From Streptomyces sp. WM6378 (GTDB lineage: Bacteria > Actinomycetota > Actinomycetes > Streptomycetales > Streptomycetaceae): a DNA stretch of 58,766 nucleotides. Shown here piece after piece: positions 35,441 through 45,174 of the stretch. A program made the translations under genes and the position numbers. The notes under the pieces are model-generated. The model made no database searches, had not been told where the DNA came from, and saw only the letters and a list, made by a program, of their open reading frames with translations. The DNA lies in NCBI RefSeq assembly GCF_001279695.1, contig NZ_LGDD01000305.1, forward strand, positions 1 through 58,766, given 5' to 3'. Numbering within the stretch: position 1 is the stretch's first letter; every line of letters begins with the position of its first letter.

Positions 35441-37275
35441 TGCTCCACCGACTCCTTGCCTACCGAACTCGTAGCTCCAGCCGGGTGGTTGATGCGAGCA
35501 CTGAGCTGGCCTGCCTGGGCCCGGACGCTGTCGAAGTCCACGCTCGAACCCTCGCGGTGGGTGGTCATCTCGCCGCCACTCTGATCGTGACCGGTTACCC
35601 GGCCGAGGTCGTCCCCGGCTGGCTCGATCCGCTGCTGACCTACCCCGGCCGCCTCGACATCGCCCTGCACATCGAGCCGACTCCCAGTCCTTTGGCCGCG
35701 CAGCAACTCAAGCAGCAGCGCGCCCGCCTGGAGTCCTCGCGCCGCGCCGACTGGGGCCGCGGGCGCCTGGACGACCCGGACACCGAGGCCGCCGCCCAGG
35801 ACGCGGCCGACCTCGCCTACCGCATCGCCCGCGGCGAGGGGAAGCTCTTCCAACTCGGTCTGTACATGACCATCTATGGCCAGGACGAGGAGCACTTGGC
35901 GGACGAGGTGGCGCAGGTCCGTGCGATCGCCGAGTCCCTGCTGGTGGCGACCGCGCCTGCCACCTACCGGGCGCTGCCGGGCTGGCTGGCCACCCTCCCC
36001 TTCGGCCTGGACACGCTGAAGGTGCGGCGGACCTTCGACACCGAGGCGTTGGCGGCCTGTTTCCCCTTCGCCTCCCCCGACCTGCCCGCGAGCGCCGCGC
36101 TGTCGCCGGGCGGTGTGCTGTACGGGGTCAATACGGCCAGTGGTTCGCTGGTGGTGTGGGACCGCTTCGCCCAGGACAACTACAACTCCGTCGTGTTGGC
36201 CCGTTCCGGGGCCGGCAAGTCGTACCTGACGAAACTGGAGCTGCTGCGGCTGCTGTTCACCGGCATCGAGGCGATGGTCATCGACCCGGAGGACGAGTAC
36301 GTACGCCTGGCCGAGGCCGTCGGCGGCAGCGTCATCCGCCTCGGTGACCCCGATGTGCGGCTCAACCCCTTCGACCTGCCCCCGAGGAACGGCGAGGGTG
36401 AGGATGTCCTGACCCGGCGGGTGTTGTTCCTGCACACCTTCCTGGCCGTGCTGCTCGGCGGTGAACTCTCCGCCACCGAACGGGCAGTGCTGGACAAGGC
36501 CGTGCTGGCCACCTACCGCACGGCCGGGATCACTGCCGATCCGGCCACGTGGACGCGCCCGGCGCCGTTGCTGGGCGATCTCGCCGCCCAGCTGACGGTC
36601 CTGCCGGATCCGGCAGCGCGCACCCTGGCCGCGCATCTGGACCCCTACGTGGCTGGTTCGCACCGGCAGTTGTTCGCGGGTCCCACCACGACGCGGCCCG
36701 CCGGGCACCTGGTCGTCTTCTCGCTGCGGGAGGTACCCGAGGAGTTGAAGAGTGCGGGCATGCTGCTGGCTCTTGATGCCATCTGGGAGCAGGTGGCCCA
36801 CACCGGTGCGCTCCGCAGGCGCCTGATCGTGGTCGACGAGGCGTGGCTTTTGATGCGGGACGGCGACGGGGCACGGTTCCTGTTCAAGATGGCCAAGGCC
36901 GCACGGAAGTACTGGACCGGACTTGCGGTGGTCACCCAGGACGGAGACGACGTCCTGGCCTCCGATCTCGGGAGGGCGATCGTCAACAACGCGGCCACCC
37001 AGCTGCTGATGCGCCAGGCCCCGCAGGCCATCGACCAGATCGCAGGCGCCTTCCGTCTCTCCCGCGGCGAGCGGCACCATCTACTGTCCGCGCCCAGAGG
37101 CTGCGCGCTCCTGCTGTCGGGCCGTACGAAGATCTCGTTCAGCCCGCTCGCCTCCCCCGACGAACACGACCTCATCACCACGGACCCGGTCGAGCTCCAG
37201 GCCCGCGAGCAGAACCTGCAGGACGAGGCGGACGACCCGTACGGGCTACCGGACCTGACGGGTCTCGAACCGTGA
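35437..37275 (+). CDS. virB4: VirB4-like T4SS ATPase
   Basis: The 612-residue cytosolic ATPase has Walker A LARSGAGKSYLTKLELLRL (about residue 252), a VIDPEDEY segment following it, Walker B RLIVVDEAWLLM (about residue 463) and a motif region GLAVVTQDGDDVLASDLGRA. VirB4-type ATPases power pilus assembly and substrate transfer at the inner membrane. The N-terminal 200 residues correspond to the domain contacting the membrane complex. Its stop overlaps the GTG of the next gene. Gene family assignment is firm. Confidence 0.85.
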   Translation: MMLHRLLAYRTRSSSRVVDASTELACLGPDAVEVHARTLAVGGHLAATLIVTGYPAEVVPGWLDPLLTYPGRLDIALHIEPTPSPLAAQQLKQQRARLESSRRADWGRGRLDDPDTEAAAQDAADLAYRIARGEGKLFQLGLYMTIYGQDEEHLADEVAQVRAIAESLLVATAPATYRALPGWLATLPFGLDTLKVRRTFDTEALAACFPFASPDLPASAALSPGGVLYGVNTASGSLVVWDRFAQDNYNSVVLARSGAGKSYLTKLELLRLLFTGIEAMVIDPEDEYVRLAEAVGGSVIRLGDPDVRLNPFDLPPRNGEGEDVLTRRVLFLHTFLAVLLGGELSATERAVLDKAVLATYRTAGITADPATWTRPAPLLGDLAAQLTVLPDPAARTLAAHLDPYVAGSHRQLFAGPTTTRPAGHLVVFSLREVPEELKSAGMLLALDAIWEQVAHTGALRRRLIVVDEAWLLMRDGDGARFLFKMAKAARKYWTGLAVVTQDGDDVLASDLGRAIVNNAATQLLMRQAPQAIDQIAGAFRLSRGERHHLLSAPRGCALLLSGRTKISFSPLASPDEHDLITTDPVELQAREQNLQDEADDPYGLPDLTGLEP

Positions 37276-39668
37276 GCGCCCCGGGTCCGGGCGGACTGAT
37301 CGGCGACTTCCTGACCACACCCAACCGCCTTGTCCCTGCGCTGATTGACGCCGTCGTCGGCACGCTCGCGGGCTCCTGGCCGTGGCTGGCTCCGGTCGCC
37401 GCACTGGGAGCCGCCGCCATCACCGGGCGCACCGCACTCCTGCAGCGGCGCCAGCGGGCGTTCGGCGACGGCGCGCGCCTGGTGACCGTGCTCGCCCCGC
37501 CCACCGTGCCCGCCGGCGGCGGCGAGGTGCTCTGGGCCCAGCTGTCGGGCCTGCTCAGACCCTGGTATCAGCGCCTGCTGCACGGCCAACCACACGTCGG
37601 TTTCGAATACGCCTGGAGCAGCGGCGGGTTGTCCGTGCGGCTGTGGCTGCCCGGCAGCATCCCCACCGCGCTCGTGCGACGCGCTGTCGAGGCCGCCTGG
37701 CCCGGCGCCCACACCACCCTCACCGATGCCACCGCCCCGTTTCCCTGCACGCACGAGTGCACGGCCGGGCGCCTGCGGCTGGCCCGCCCGGAGATCCTGC
37801 CGCTGCGCACCGACCACAAGAGTGATCCGCTGCGCGCGCTGCTCCAGGCCGCGACCGGCCTGGCCGACGGCGAACACGCCCTCGTGCAGGTGCTGGCCCG
37901 CCCCGCGACCGGTGCCCGGCTGCGCCGCGCCCGACGCCAAGCACGCCGCCTGAAGGCCGGCCGCACCACACCCCGCCTCTCCTCCCTCTTCCGGCTGTTC
38001 GCCCACACCCCACAGCGCACCACCCCGGCCGCCACCGACCCCTCCCACGGCACCGAGGTACGCCAGAGCGTCAGCAAACTCACCGGCCCCCAGTGGGAGG
38101 TCCAACTCCGCTACGCCGCAGCCCTCCCCTCCACAACCGCCTCTCCCGACGACACCCGGGCCCGGCTACGCGGCCGGGCCCACGCCCTCGCCTCCGCGTT
38201 CTCGCTGTACGCGGCCCGCAACTGGCTCTCCCGCCACCGCCTGCGCACCCCGCACCCGGCCCTGACCAGCCGCCACTTCCCGGGCCGCGGCGATCTGCTG
38301 TCGGTGCCCGAACTCGCCGCCCTCGCCCACCTCCCCCTCGACGCGGACGCCCCAGGCCTGGCCCGCGCGGGCGCCCGCTCCATCGCACCGCCCCCGGCCA
38401 TCCCCCAGCCCGGGCCCGGCATCAGACCGCTGGGCTGCGCGGACACCGGCAACCGCCGCGCCGTCGGCCTCACGGTGCCCGATGCCCGCCACCACCTCCA
38501 CCTCATGGGCGCCACCGGCTCCGGAAAATCCACGCTGATCGGCAACCTCGTCCTCAACGACGTCGACGCCGGCCGCGGCGCCATCGTCATCGACCCCAAA
38601 GGTGACCTCGTCGCGGACCTCCTGCACCGCCTCCCTAGCTCGTGCGCCGATCGGCTTGTGGTGATCGACCCCGACGATGTCCACGTCCCGCCCTGTCTGA
38701 ACGTGCTGGACGGCACGGACATCGACGTCGTCGTCGACAACATCACCGGCATCTTCCGCCGCATCTTCTCCGCGTTCTGGGGCCCGCGCACCGACGACAT
38801 CATGCGCGCGGCCTGCCTCACCCTGCTGCGCCACGCGGCGGCCACCCAGCGCCTGGTCACCCTCGCCGACATCCCGCGCCTGCTCGGCGAACCCGCCTAC
38901 CGCCTGCGCATGATCCCCACCGTCAAGGACCCCGTCCTCAAGGGGTTCTGGATGTGGTACGAGTCGCTGTCCGAGCCCTCCCGCGCGGCAGTGGTCGGCC
39001 CGGTGATGAACAAACTCCGCGCGTTCTTGCTGCGCTCCTTCGCCCGCCAGGCCATCGCTTCCGGGGAGTCCACCTTCCACCTGCCCGACGTCCTGGACGG
39101 CGGCATCCTCCTGGCGCGCCTACCCAAGGGTGCCCTCGGGGAGGAGACCTGCCGGCTGCTCGGCTCCTTCATCGTCGCCAAGACCTGGCAGGCCGCCGCC
39201 GCCCGCGCCCGCACCCCCGAAACCGACCGCATCGACGCCTCCCTCTACATCGACGAGGCACACAACTTCCTCACCCTCCCGTATCCGCTGGAGGACATGC
39301 TCGCCGAGGCCCGCGGCTACCGGCTGTCCATGGTCCTGGCCCACCAGCACCTCGCCCAGCTCCCCCGCGACCTGCGCGAAGGGATCTCCGCCAACGCCCG
39401 CAACAAGGTCTTCTTCAACACCTCCCCCGAAGACGCCGCCCAGCTGGAGCGGCACACCCTGCCCACCCTTGGCGCCCACGACCTGGCCCACCTCGGCCCC
39501 TACCAGGCCGCCGCCCACCTCCTGGCCGGCGGCGCCAAAGCCGCAGCGTTCACCCTCACCACCCGCCCCCTGACCCCGGCCGTGCCCGGGCGGTCGGCCG
39601 AACTGCGAGCCGCAGCCGCCCGCCGGGTCGGCGGCACCACCAGCCGCTCGCCCCACCTGCCCCTCTAG
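37272..39668 (+). CDS. VirD4/TraD-like conjugative coupling ATPase
   Basis: The 798-residue protein has N-terminal hydrophobic helices (WPWLAPVAALGAAAI) and a large insertion domain. The motor domain has Walker A LMGATGSGKSTLIGNLVLND near residue 411, GAIVIDPKGDLVADLLHRLP, and Walker B ASLYIDEAHNFLTLP near residue 655. Near the end is RLSMVLAHQHLAQLPRDLRE, a motif III-like region. Such proteins recruit and pump DNA through the secretion channel. GTG 37272 overlaps the VirB4 stop, which decides the start; an apparent in-frame extension to 36843 lies within virB4 and is rejected. Confidence 0.85.
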   Translation: MSAPGPGGLIGDFLTTPNRLVPALIDAVVGTLAGSWPWLAPVAALGAAAITGRTALLQRRQRAFGDGARLVTVLAPPTVPAGGGEVLWAQLSGLLRPWYQRLLHGQPHVGFEYAWSSGGLSVRLWLPGSIPTALVRRAVEAAWPGAHTTLTDATAPFPCTHECTAGRLRLARPEILPLRTDHKSDPLRALLQAATGLADGEHALVQVLARPATGARLRRARRQARRLKAGRTTPRLSSLFRLFAHTPQRTTPAATDPSHGTEVRQSVSKLTGPQWEVQLRYAAALPSTTASPDDTRARLRGRAHALASAFSLYAARNWLSRHRLRTPHPALTSRHFPGRGDLLSVPELAALAHLPLDADAPGLARAGARSIAPPPAIPQPGPGIRPLGCADTGNRRAVGLTVPDARHHLHLMGATGSGKSTLIGNLVLNDVDAGRGAIVIDPKGDLVADLLHRLPSSCADRLVVIDPDDVHVPPCLNVLDGTDIDVVVDNITGIFRRIFSAFWGPRTDDIMRAACLTLLRHAAATQRLVTLADIPRLLGEPAYRLRMIPTVKDPVLKGFWMWYESLSEPSRAAVVGPVMNKLRAFLLRSFARQAIASGESTFHLPDVLDGGILLARLPKGALGEETCRLLGSFIVAKTWQAAAARARTPETDRIDASLYIDEAHNFLTLPYPLEDMLAEARGYRLSMVLAHQHLAQLPRDLREGISANARNKVFFNTSPEDAAQLERHTLPTLGAHDLAHLGPYQAAAHLLAGGAKAAAFTLTTRPLTPAVPGRSAELRAAAARRVGGTTSRSPHLPL

Positions 39669-39691
39669 ACCCCCTACCGCAGGAGAAGGCC

Positions 39692-40672
39692 ATGCCCACG
39701 CCCAGCCCGAACCCCGGCTACGTCCCCCGCGCCGCGTCCCGCCGACGCCGCCCCGCCCAACCCGCCCGGACCCGCACCGACCTGGCTCATCTCGCCACCC
39801 GCCTCACCAGCCGCGATGTGTGGCTCATCGAGATGCTCCACGAGCACAAGGTCCTCACCTCCCACCACATCACCGCCCTCGCCTTCACCGGGCACCGCAC
39901 CGCCAACCGCCGCCTTCGCGAGCTGTACTTCCTCGGCGTCCTCGACTCCTTCCGCCCCCTGCGCCAGACCGGCTCCGCCCCCGAGCACTACACTCTCGGC
40001 CGCGCAGGGGCCGAACTCCTCGCCGCCCGCGCCGGCACCGACCTCCCGGCCACCGGCTGGCGCAAAGACACCTGCGCCCGCATCGCCTTCTCCCCCACCC
40101 TGGAACACACCCTCGGCGTCAACACCCTCCTCGTCCACTTCGCCGCCGCCGGACAACTGCCGGTGTGGCTGTCCGAACGCTCCGCCACCCGACTGTGGGG
40201 CGACTGGATCCACCCCGACGCCTACGCCCACCAAACAACCGCCACCGGCCAACTCCTGCCGTTCTTCCTGGAGTACGACACCGGCTCCTACAACCTCGCC
40301 CGCCTCGAAGCCAAACTCCCCGGCTACGCGGCGCTGGCCTCCACCATCGCCACCCGCACCCCACTGCTCATCCACACCGCCACCGCAGCCCGCGAAGCAG
40401 CCCTGCGCCGCCGCCTCACCGACACCGCCGACCGCCTCGACCTGCCCGTCGCCACCGGCAACGCCCAGCTCGCCGAACCGACCGGCGCAGCCTGGCTGCC
40501 CCTGGGACCCGCCCCCGGCACGAGGCTCATGCCCGCCGAACTCGCCACCCACTGGCACGACCTCGTCCCCGCACTCACCGCGGAAACAGCGATGCCGCAG
40601 CTGGGCCGGCACACCACCCTGCCGTGGCACCCCGTCCCACCCCAGCCCCCAACGGCGGGTATCGGAGCGTGA
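39692..40672 (+). CDS. Replication-relaxation family protein
   Basis: The 326-residue protein has an N-terminal winged helix (residues 30-110: LTSRDVWLIEMLHEHKVLTS, HHITALAFTGHRTANRRLRE) and a C-terminal nuclease-like fold with LWGDWIHPDAYAHQTTATGQ and FFLEYDTGSYNLARLEAKLP, whose D/E...E..K residues resemble a PD-(D/E)XK core. This is the replication-relaxation (MobC/PF13814-like) layout found beside conjugation genes of actinobacterial plasmids and ICEs. AGGAGAAGG precedes ATG 39692. It may take the nicking-accessory role in a locus that shows no classical relaxase. Confidence 0.8.
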   Translation: MPTPSPNPGYVPRAASRRRRPAQPARTRTDLAHLATRLTSRDVWLIEMLHEHKVLTSHHITALAFTGHRTANRRLRELYFLGVLDSFRPLRQTGSAPEHYTLGRAGAELLAARAGTDLPATGWRKDTCARIAFSPTLEHTLGVNTLLVHFAAAGQLPVWLSERSATRLWGDWIHPDAYAHQTTATGQLLPFFLEYDTGSYNLARLEAKLPGYAALASTIATRTPLLIHTATAAREAALRRRLTDTADRLDLPVATGNAQLAEPTGAAWLPLGPAPGTRLMPAELATHWHDLVPALTAETAMPQLGRHTTLPWHPVPPQPPTAGIGA

Positions 40673-41605
40673 GCGCGCTCGCCAAGACCGCGGGCGGGGG
40701 TGGGCTGCACCGTCCTCGTCCTTCCCCTACTCGCCGCCCTCACCATCGCCGCGCTACTCAACCCACTCGCCCCCGGCGGCGGTGCGGCCGCCGCGCCCAG
40801 CAGCCGCGCGCTCGCCGACATCCCGCCGGCGATGCTGGCCCTGTACCGGCGGGCCGCCCCCGAATGCCCGGGCCTGTCCTGGACCATCCTGGCCGCCATC
40901 GGGAAGGTGGAGACCGACCACGCACGCCAGCCCACCATGATCTCCACGGCAGGTGCCGTCGGACCGATGCAGTTTCTCCCGGCCACCTTCGCGGCATACG
41001 CCTACCCAGTGCCTCCCGGCGGGAAGAACCCGCCCACCCCCTGGGACCCGGTCGACGCCGTCTACGCCGCCGCCCGCATGCTGTGCGCCAACGGGGCACG
41101 CGGCGGCACCGACCTGCACCGCGCCGTGTTCGCCTACAACCACTCCGAGCAGTACGTCGCCGAAGTCCTGCGCATCGCCAGCCAGTACGCCGTCGCCGCT
41201 CCCGCTCCGACCGGGGCCGCAGCCACCGCGGTGGCCTTTGCACGCCGCCAGCTCGGCACCCCGTACGTGTGGGGCGGCAACGGACCGGCCGACGGCGGCT
41301 TCGACTGCTCCGGACTGACCCAAGCCGCCTACCACGCCGCCGGCATCACCATCCCCCGCGTGGCACAAGCCCAGTACAACGTCGGGCCCCGCATCCCCGC
41401 CAACTCCCCACTCGCGCCAGGGGACTTGCTGTTCTTCGGCACCGACCCCGGCAGCATCACTCACGTCGGGATCTACAGCGGCCCCGGCCTCATGATCGAC
41501 GCACCCCACCCCGGGGCGGTCGTGCGCGAACGCCCCATCGACGTCAGCCGCCGGGGTGACTTCCAGGGCGCCACCCGCCCCACTCTCCGGGGAGGTGCCG
41601 GGTGA
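40669..41605 (+). CDS. Bifunctional lysozyme / C40 (NlpC/P60) peptidoglycan hydrolase, frameshifted near its start
   Basis: The main frame, from about GTG 40700, encodes a signal anchor (CTVLVLPLLAALTIAALLNP). A lysozyme/SLT-like domain follows (WTILAAIGKVETDHARQP with catalytic Glu, AGAVGPMQFLPATFAAYA). A C-terminal NlpC/P60 domain has GGFDCSGLTQAAYHAAG (catalytic Cys) and SITHVGIYSGPGLMIDAPHP (catalytic His). The expected start VSALAKTAGGG at GTG 40669, which overlaps the previous stop, lies in another frame and joins after removing one G from the run at 40690-40698. Such enzymes open the wall for T4SS assembly. It ends in a GTGA overlap with the next gene. Confidence 0.8.
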
Positions 41606-42441
41606 CCGACCCGACCCCGGCCGAGGCACGGTCCCTGCTGACCGCGCTGACCCGGGCGCTGGCCGCAGTCGGTGTGCTCGCGCTCGTCTTCACCGCCGTG
41701 AACGTCACCCTGTTCGCCACCAGCCGCGGCGTCGCCCCCACCATCGCCGTCCTGCTCGACCCGATGGTCGCCCTCGCACTCGCCGCGATCCTCTACGCGG
41801 ACGCCCGCCTCGCCGCCTGGGGCATCCGCCCACCGCGCTGGTCGGCAGCCTTGCGCTGGTTCACCGCCATCACCGCCACCCTGATGAACACCTGGGACTC
41901 GATCTGGCCCGACACCCAGATCCGCGCACCGATCCACCCAGATCCAGCCGGCATCCTCCTCCACGGCGTCCCGACCATCCTGCTGATCCTGCTCACCGAA
42001 ACCACCGCCGCCTACCGGCGCACCATCACCCCCCTCCTCAACCCGATCGGCACTGCCGATCCCACGACCGATCCCAGACCGCCCGAAGAACCAACAGACA
42101 GATCCAACCGAACCAGCGAATCGGCAGCACCGTCTGACGGGTTGAAGTCGCTGCCGACCCATCAGCACGAAGGCATGGCCGGTACACGGCCCCACGTCGC
42201 CGACGGCCCGCCCTCCATGGCTCCACAGGCACCCACGGACCCCGGCAGCACGGCGGGCGCGACAGACGCCGCCCTGTGGGCACACGCCCAGGCGATCGAC
42301 GACGCGGTACGCGCCGTGACCGGACGGCCGGCCAGCGTATGGCGACTACGCACCGAGCTGCGCCTCGGCCCCGACCGGGCCCAGCAGATCCACGCCCAGC
42401 TCCTCCAACGCCGCCCCCACGGCGCGCCACCACCCTCGTGA
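41602..42441 (+). CDS. DUF2637-like membrane protein
   Basis: The 279-residue protein has four hydrophobic helices in residues 10-145 (VGVLALVFTAVNVTLFATSR, VALALAAILYADARLAAWGI, WFTAITATLMNTWDSIWP, LHGVPTILLILLTETTAAYR), as in DUF2637 plasmid-transfer proteins. A disordered linker and a helical C-terminal domain (ALWAHAQAIDDAVRAVTGRP) with a helix-turn-helix look follow. Its GTG overlaps the upstream stop. The role is probably as a membrane component of the transfer machinery, by position. Confidence 0.65.
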   Translation: MTDPTPAEARSLLTALTRALAAVGVLALVFTAVNVTLFATSRGVAPTIAVLLDPMVALALAAILYADARLAAWGIRPPRWSAALRWFTAITATLMNTWDSIWPDTQIRAPIHPDPAGILLHGVPTILLILLTETTAAYRRTITPLLNPIGTADPTTDPRPPEEPTDRSNRTSESAAPSDGLKSLPTHQHEGMAGTRPHVADGPPSMAPQAPTDPGSTAGATDAALWAHAQAIDDAVRAVTGRPASVWRLRTELRLGPDRAQQIHAQLLQRRPHGAPPPS

Positions 42442-42701
42442 CCAGGCCGATCGGCACCCGATCGGTGCTCTTCACCATCGACCCGAACAGCATCATGAGC
42501 GGCTTGACTTCAGCGGCGAGCGGAGCGTCCATGGTGGTCCGCCCCGAAGCGCTCGGGTTCACGAATCCCGAAGCCCGACGGGCGAACCGGCGGGACAGCT
42601 CCGCGCTGCGCACGCGGCCCGCCGAACCCGCAACCGCCCAGCGGTCGCACCCCGGCCGGGGACCTCACCCAACCATCACCATCGCGGAACGAGGCCCCAC
42701 T

Positions 42702-43487
42702 ATGTCCAACGACTCCGACACCACCAACACACGGACGCTGCACGCCGCCCCCGAACCCGAACCGCTCACCGGCCTCACCGGCGCCCCCGCCGCCATCTAC
42801 ACCGAACTCGTAGGGCTGACCGAACCTGCCACCGCCGCCGAACTCGCCCTCGCCGCAGGCCTCGGCCGCTCCACCACCAGCAAAGCCCTGACCACCCTCG
42901 AACAGCACGGCCTGGCCCTGCGTGAACCCGGCGGACACGACGGCCCCCGCCGCACCCCCGACCGCTGGCGCCTCGTCCAGACCAGCCCCACCCCCGACAC
43001 CGACGCCAAGGACACCGTGAATGCGGAGCCCACGAGCGACGGACCGGACACCGCCCAGCCCCCGGCACAGGACACTACGGGCACCGCCCCGGAGTCGGCC
43101 CCTGAGACTGCTGCCCCTACGACCGACACACCCGCCCCCGACACCGCTGCCGCCCCGGCACCCAGCATGAGCGACACCGCCGAAGGAGCCCCGGAGAGTG
43201 ACACATCGGCGGATGGGGCGGTCGTGCCCCCGACACAACAGCCCACCCCCGCCCCGGGACAGAAAGTGCGGCTCGCACCGGGCGGGCTGCGTCAGATGGT
43301 CGTCGCCCACCTGACGGCCCACCCGGACGAGGCCTTCACAGCGACCCGCATCAGCCGGGTGCTCGAGAAAAGCTCGGGCGCCATCGCCAACTGCCTGGCC
43401 ACCCTGGTCAAGCAGCAGATCGCCCAGCAGGTAAGTGACACACCACGCACCTACCAGCTGGCCAACCCGGCAACCGACGGCAAGTAG
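42702..43487 (+). CDS. MarR-like protein with two winged-helix domains
   Basis: A 261-residue protein. The N-terminal HTH is at residues 25-90 (GAPAAIYTELVGLTEPATAA, GRSTTSKALTTLEQHGLALR). An acidic, Pro/Thr/Ala-rich linker spans about 90-185. A second HTH sits at the C-terminus (GGLRQMVVAHLTAHPDEAFT, RISRVLEKSSGAIANCLATL). Two DNA-binding heads on a flexible tether suggest a nucleoprotein organiser or the regulator of the T4SS-like operon. Start ATG 42702 has a weak ribosome site. A hairpin follows. Confidence 0.7.
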   Translation: MSNDSDTTNTRTLHAAPEPEPLTGLTGAPAAIYTELVGLTEPATAAELALAAGLGRSTTSKALTTLEQHGLALREPGGHDGPRRTPDRWRLVQTSPTPDTDAKDTVNAEPTSDGPDTAQPPAQDTTGTAPESAPETAAPTTDTPAPDTAAAPAPSMSDTAEGAPESDTSADGAVVPPTQQPTPAPGQKVRLAPGGLRQMVVAHLTAHPDEAFTATRISRVLEKSSGAIANCLATLVKQQIAQQVSDTPRTYQLANPATDGK

Positions 43488-43495
43488 CCTCCGCA

Positions 43496-43548
43496 CGACG
43501 GCAGTCGGGCCCCCTGAAAAGGCAGCCCGGCTGCCACTCCTGCCGTCG
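43496..43548. terminator. Hairpin after the double-HTH gene
   Basis: CGACGGCAG (43496-43504) pairs with CTGCCGTCG (43540-43548), with an inner GGCAGCC/GGCTGCC hairpin. It lies between convergent genes ending at 43487 and 43567. Confidence 0.6.
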
Positions 43549-43566
43549 CACGGTCGTGCAGCGTGG

Positions 43567-43917
43567 TCACGGGCCGGTTTTAGTCAATTCCTCTTTACCC
43601 CAGGCCACCAGCGAGGAGTGCACATATCCCGTAACACCGGTGCGCTTCATCGTGACCCTCACCCACACGCCGTCGCCGTTTGCCCAGCCGTGCGCTACAC
43701 ACGTATCCCCCTGCTCCGCGGTCCCCAGAGCTGTCGCCTGTCGGCGGGGCTCGGCACGGACCGTCGCCGACGAGCCCGTGATCCGGCAGAAATCCGCGCT
43801 GACCACAGACGCGGTGGCGGCACGCTGCGGGGCAGCGGCCACCGCGGAAGCGGACATCGCCATCAGCGGAACGGCAAGCATGCCCGGCGCGAGCAGCAAA
43901 ACGTGGTGGCGGGTCAA
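43567..43917 (-). CDS. Secreted SH3-like domain protein, TTG start
   Basis: The 116-residue protein has signal peptide MTRHHVLLLAPGMLAVPLMA through AVAAAPQ, then a bacterial SH3-like domain (VRAEPRRQATALGTAEQGDT, VWVRVTMKRTGVTGYVHSSL). It has two Cys (FCRIT and DTCVAHG) that may pair outside the cell. The TTG at 43917 is chosen because AAGGAG lies seven bases upstream. Such small SH3 proteins are abundant in streptomycetes and probably bind cell wall. Confidence 0.75.
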   Translation of the reverse strand: MTRHHVLLLAPGMLAVPLMAMSASAVAAAPQRAATASVVSADFCRITGSSATVRAEPRRQATALGTAEQGDTCVAHGWANGDGVWVRVTMKRTGVTGYVHSSLVAWGKEELTKTGP

Positions 43918-44217
43918 CCGGCGCTCCTTGCAAAGACGTTCAGCCCGGCAAGGGCTGGGAAGGCCGCCAGTCTCTCCCTCTGACCCCCTCCGTGATCTCC
44001 TTCCAGCCGGTTTCCACCGCTTCGGGTCATCCTGCCCCTTCAGCAGTGTCCATCCCGCACCACGAGTTTGTCCGGCATGCGTCAGCCCAACGGGATCGTC
44101 GGCTGCCGGCGGCCGCGACGCCTGGTGAGACGCCCCTGTCTCGGATGATCACCGAGGTGCCCTTACCGCCTTTGTCCCTGCAGACGAGGACGGATACGGC
44201 ACTGTCCGGGCTTCCCG
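43918..44217. other. No gene seen
   Basis: A 300-nt interval between the SH3 protein gene and a truncated transposase. The transposase frame stays open back to a TGA near 44.13 kb but has no start or transposase-like residues there. Confidence 0.4.
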
Positions 44218-45037
44218 CAAGGCCGGACAGTGGGACTACAGCTGGCGGCGCCGACCCGGACGCCCGCCCACGGCCGCCGCAGTCAAAGCCCTGGTCCTGC
44301 GTCTGGCAGCCGAGAACCCGGGATGGGGCCATCGGCGCATCCACGGCGAACTCACCCACCTCGGCCACAAGATGGCCGCCTCCACCGTGTGGAACATCCT
44401 GAACCAGGCCGGCATCGACCCCGCCCCACGTCGTACCGGACCGACCTGGAGGCAGTTCCTCGCAGCCCAGGCCAAGCACATCGTCGCCGTCGACTTCCTG
44501 CACGTCGACACCATCAACCTCAAACGCATCTACGCCCTGGTCATGCTCGAACACAGCAGCCGCCGTGCGCACCTGCTCGGCGTCACCGCCAACCCCACCG
44601 GCCCATGGACCACCCAGGCCGCCCGCAACTTCCTCATGGACACCGGCATGAACAGCGCAGGCACCAAGTTCCTGATCCGTGACCGCGGCGGCCAGCTCAC
44701 CGACGCCTTCGACGCCGTCTTCGCCGACGTCGGTCTGCGCGTCCTCAAAAGCCCACCCCAGGTCCCGAAGGCGAACGCACACTGCGAAAGGTTCATCGGT
44801 ACCCTGCGCCGCGAGCTCCTCGACCGGACACTCATCCTCAACGAACGGCACCTGCGCCGAACCCTCACCAGGTACCTGGAGCACTACAACGGGCACCGGC
44901 CCCACCGCGCACTGAGCCAGCTCTGTCCATCGCAAGCTGAAGCCGGACCCCCGCGCCCCATCGACCTCGCCGAGCACCGCATCCACCGCACAGCGGTCCT
45001 CGGCGGACTCATTAACGAGTACCAGATCGCCAGTTGA
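44218..45037 (+). pseudogene. N-terminally truncated DDE transposase (IS3/IS481-like integrase core)
   Basis: The frame encodes SWRRRPGRPPTAAAVKALVL, NPGWGHRRIHGELTHLGHKM, then the DDE core: HIVAVDFLHVDTIN (first Asp), FLIRDRGGQLTDAFDAVFAD (second Asp) and VPKANAHCERFIGTLRRELL (Glu), ending YLEHYNGHRPHRALSQ. Intact relatives carry about 80-100 additional N-terminal residues with the HTH. Here sequence before about 44218 is unrelated and lacks a start. The core could be intact, but no initiation site is credible upstream of ATG 44372. It sits at the flank of the toxin locus. Confidence 0.8.
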
Positions 45038-45174
45038 CACTGCTACGAACCCGCAGATCAGCGGCCGAATCCCATATTTGAGCCCCACAGGATGCGGCCC
45101 CGACGACGGCGACGATCCGCCGTATTATGCAGCCCCTGCCCGCTGACGTTTCCGTCAACTACTGCCGTCAAGAC

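Noticed and set aside
32738..37080. Long minus-strand frames of about 600 residues opposite the T4SS genes
   Set aside because: The plus strand has VirB4 Walker motifs and membrane helices; the opposite frames are low-complexity shadows.
39820..41559. 579-residue plus-strand frame spanning two T4SS genes
   Set aside because: Arg/Pro/His-rich shadow. Only its short piece at 40669-40695 is real, as the displaced start of the lysozyme gene.
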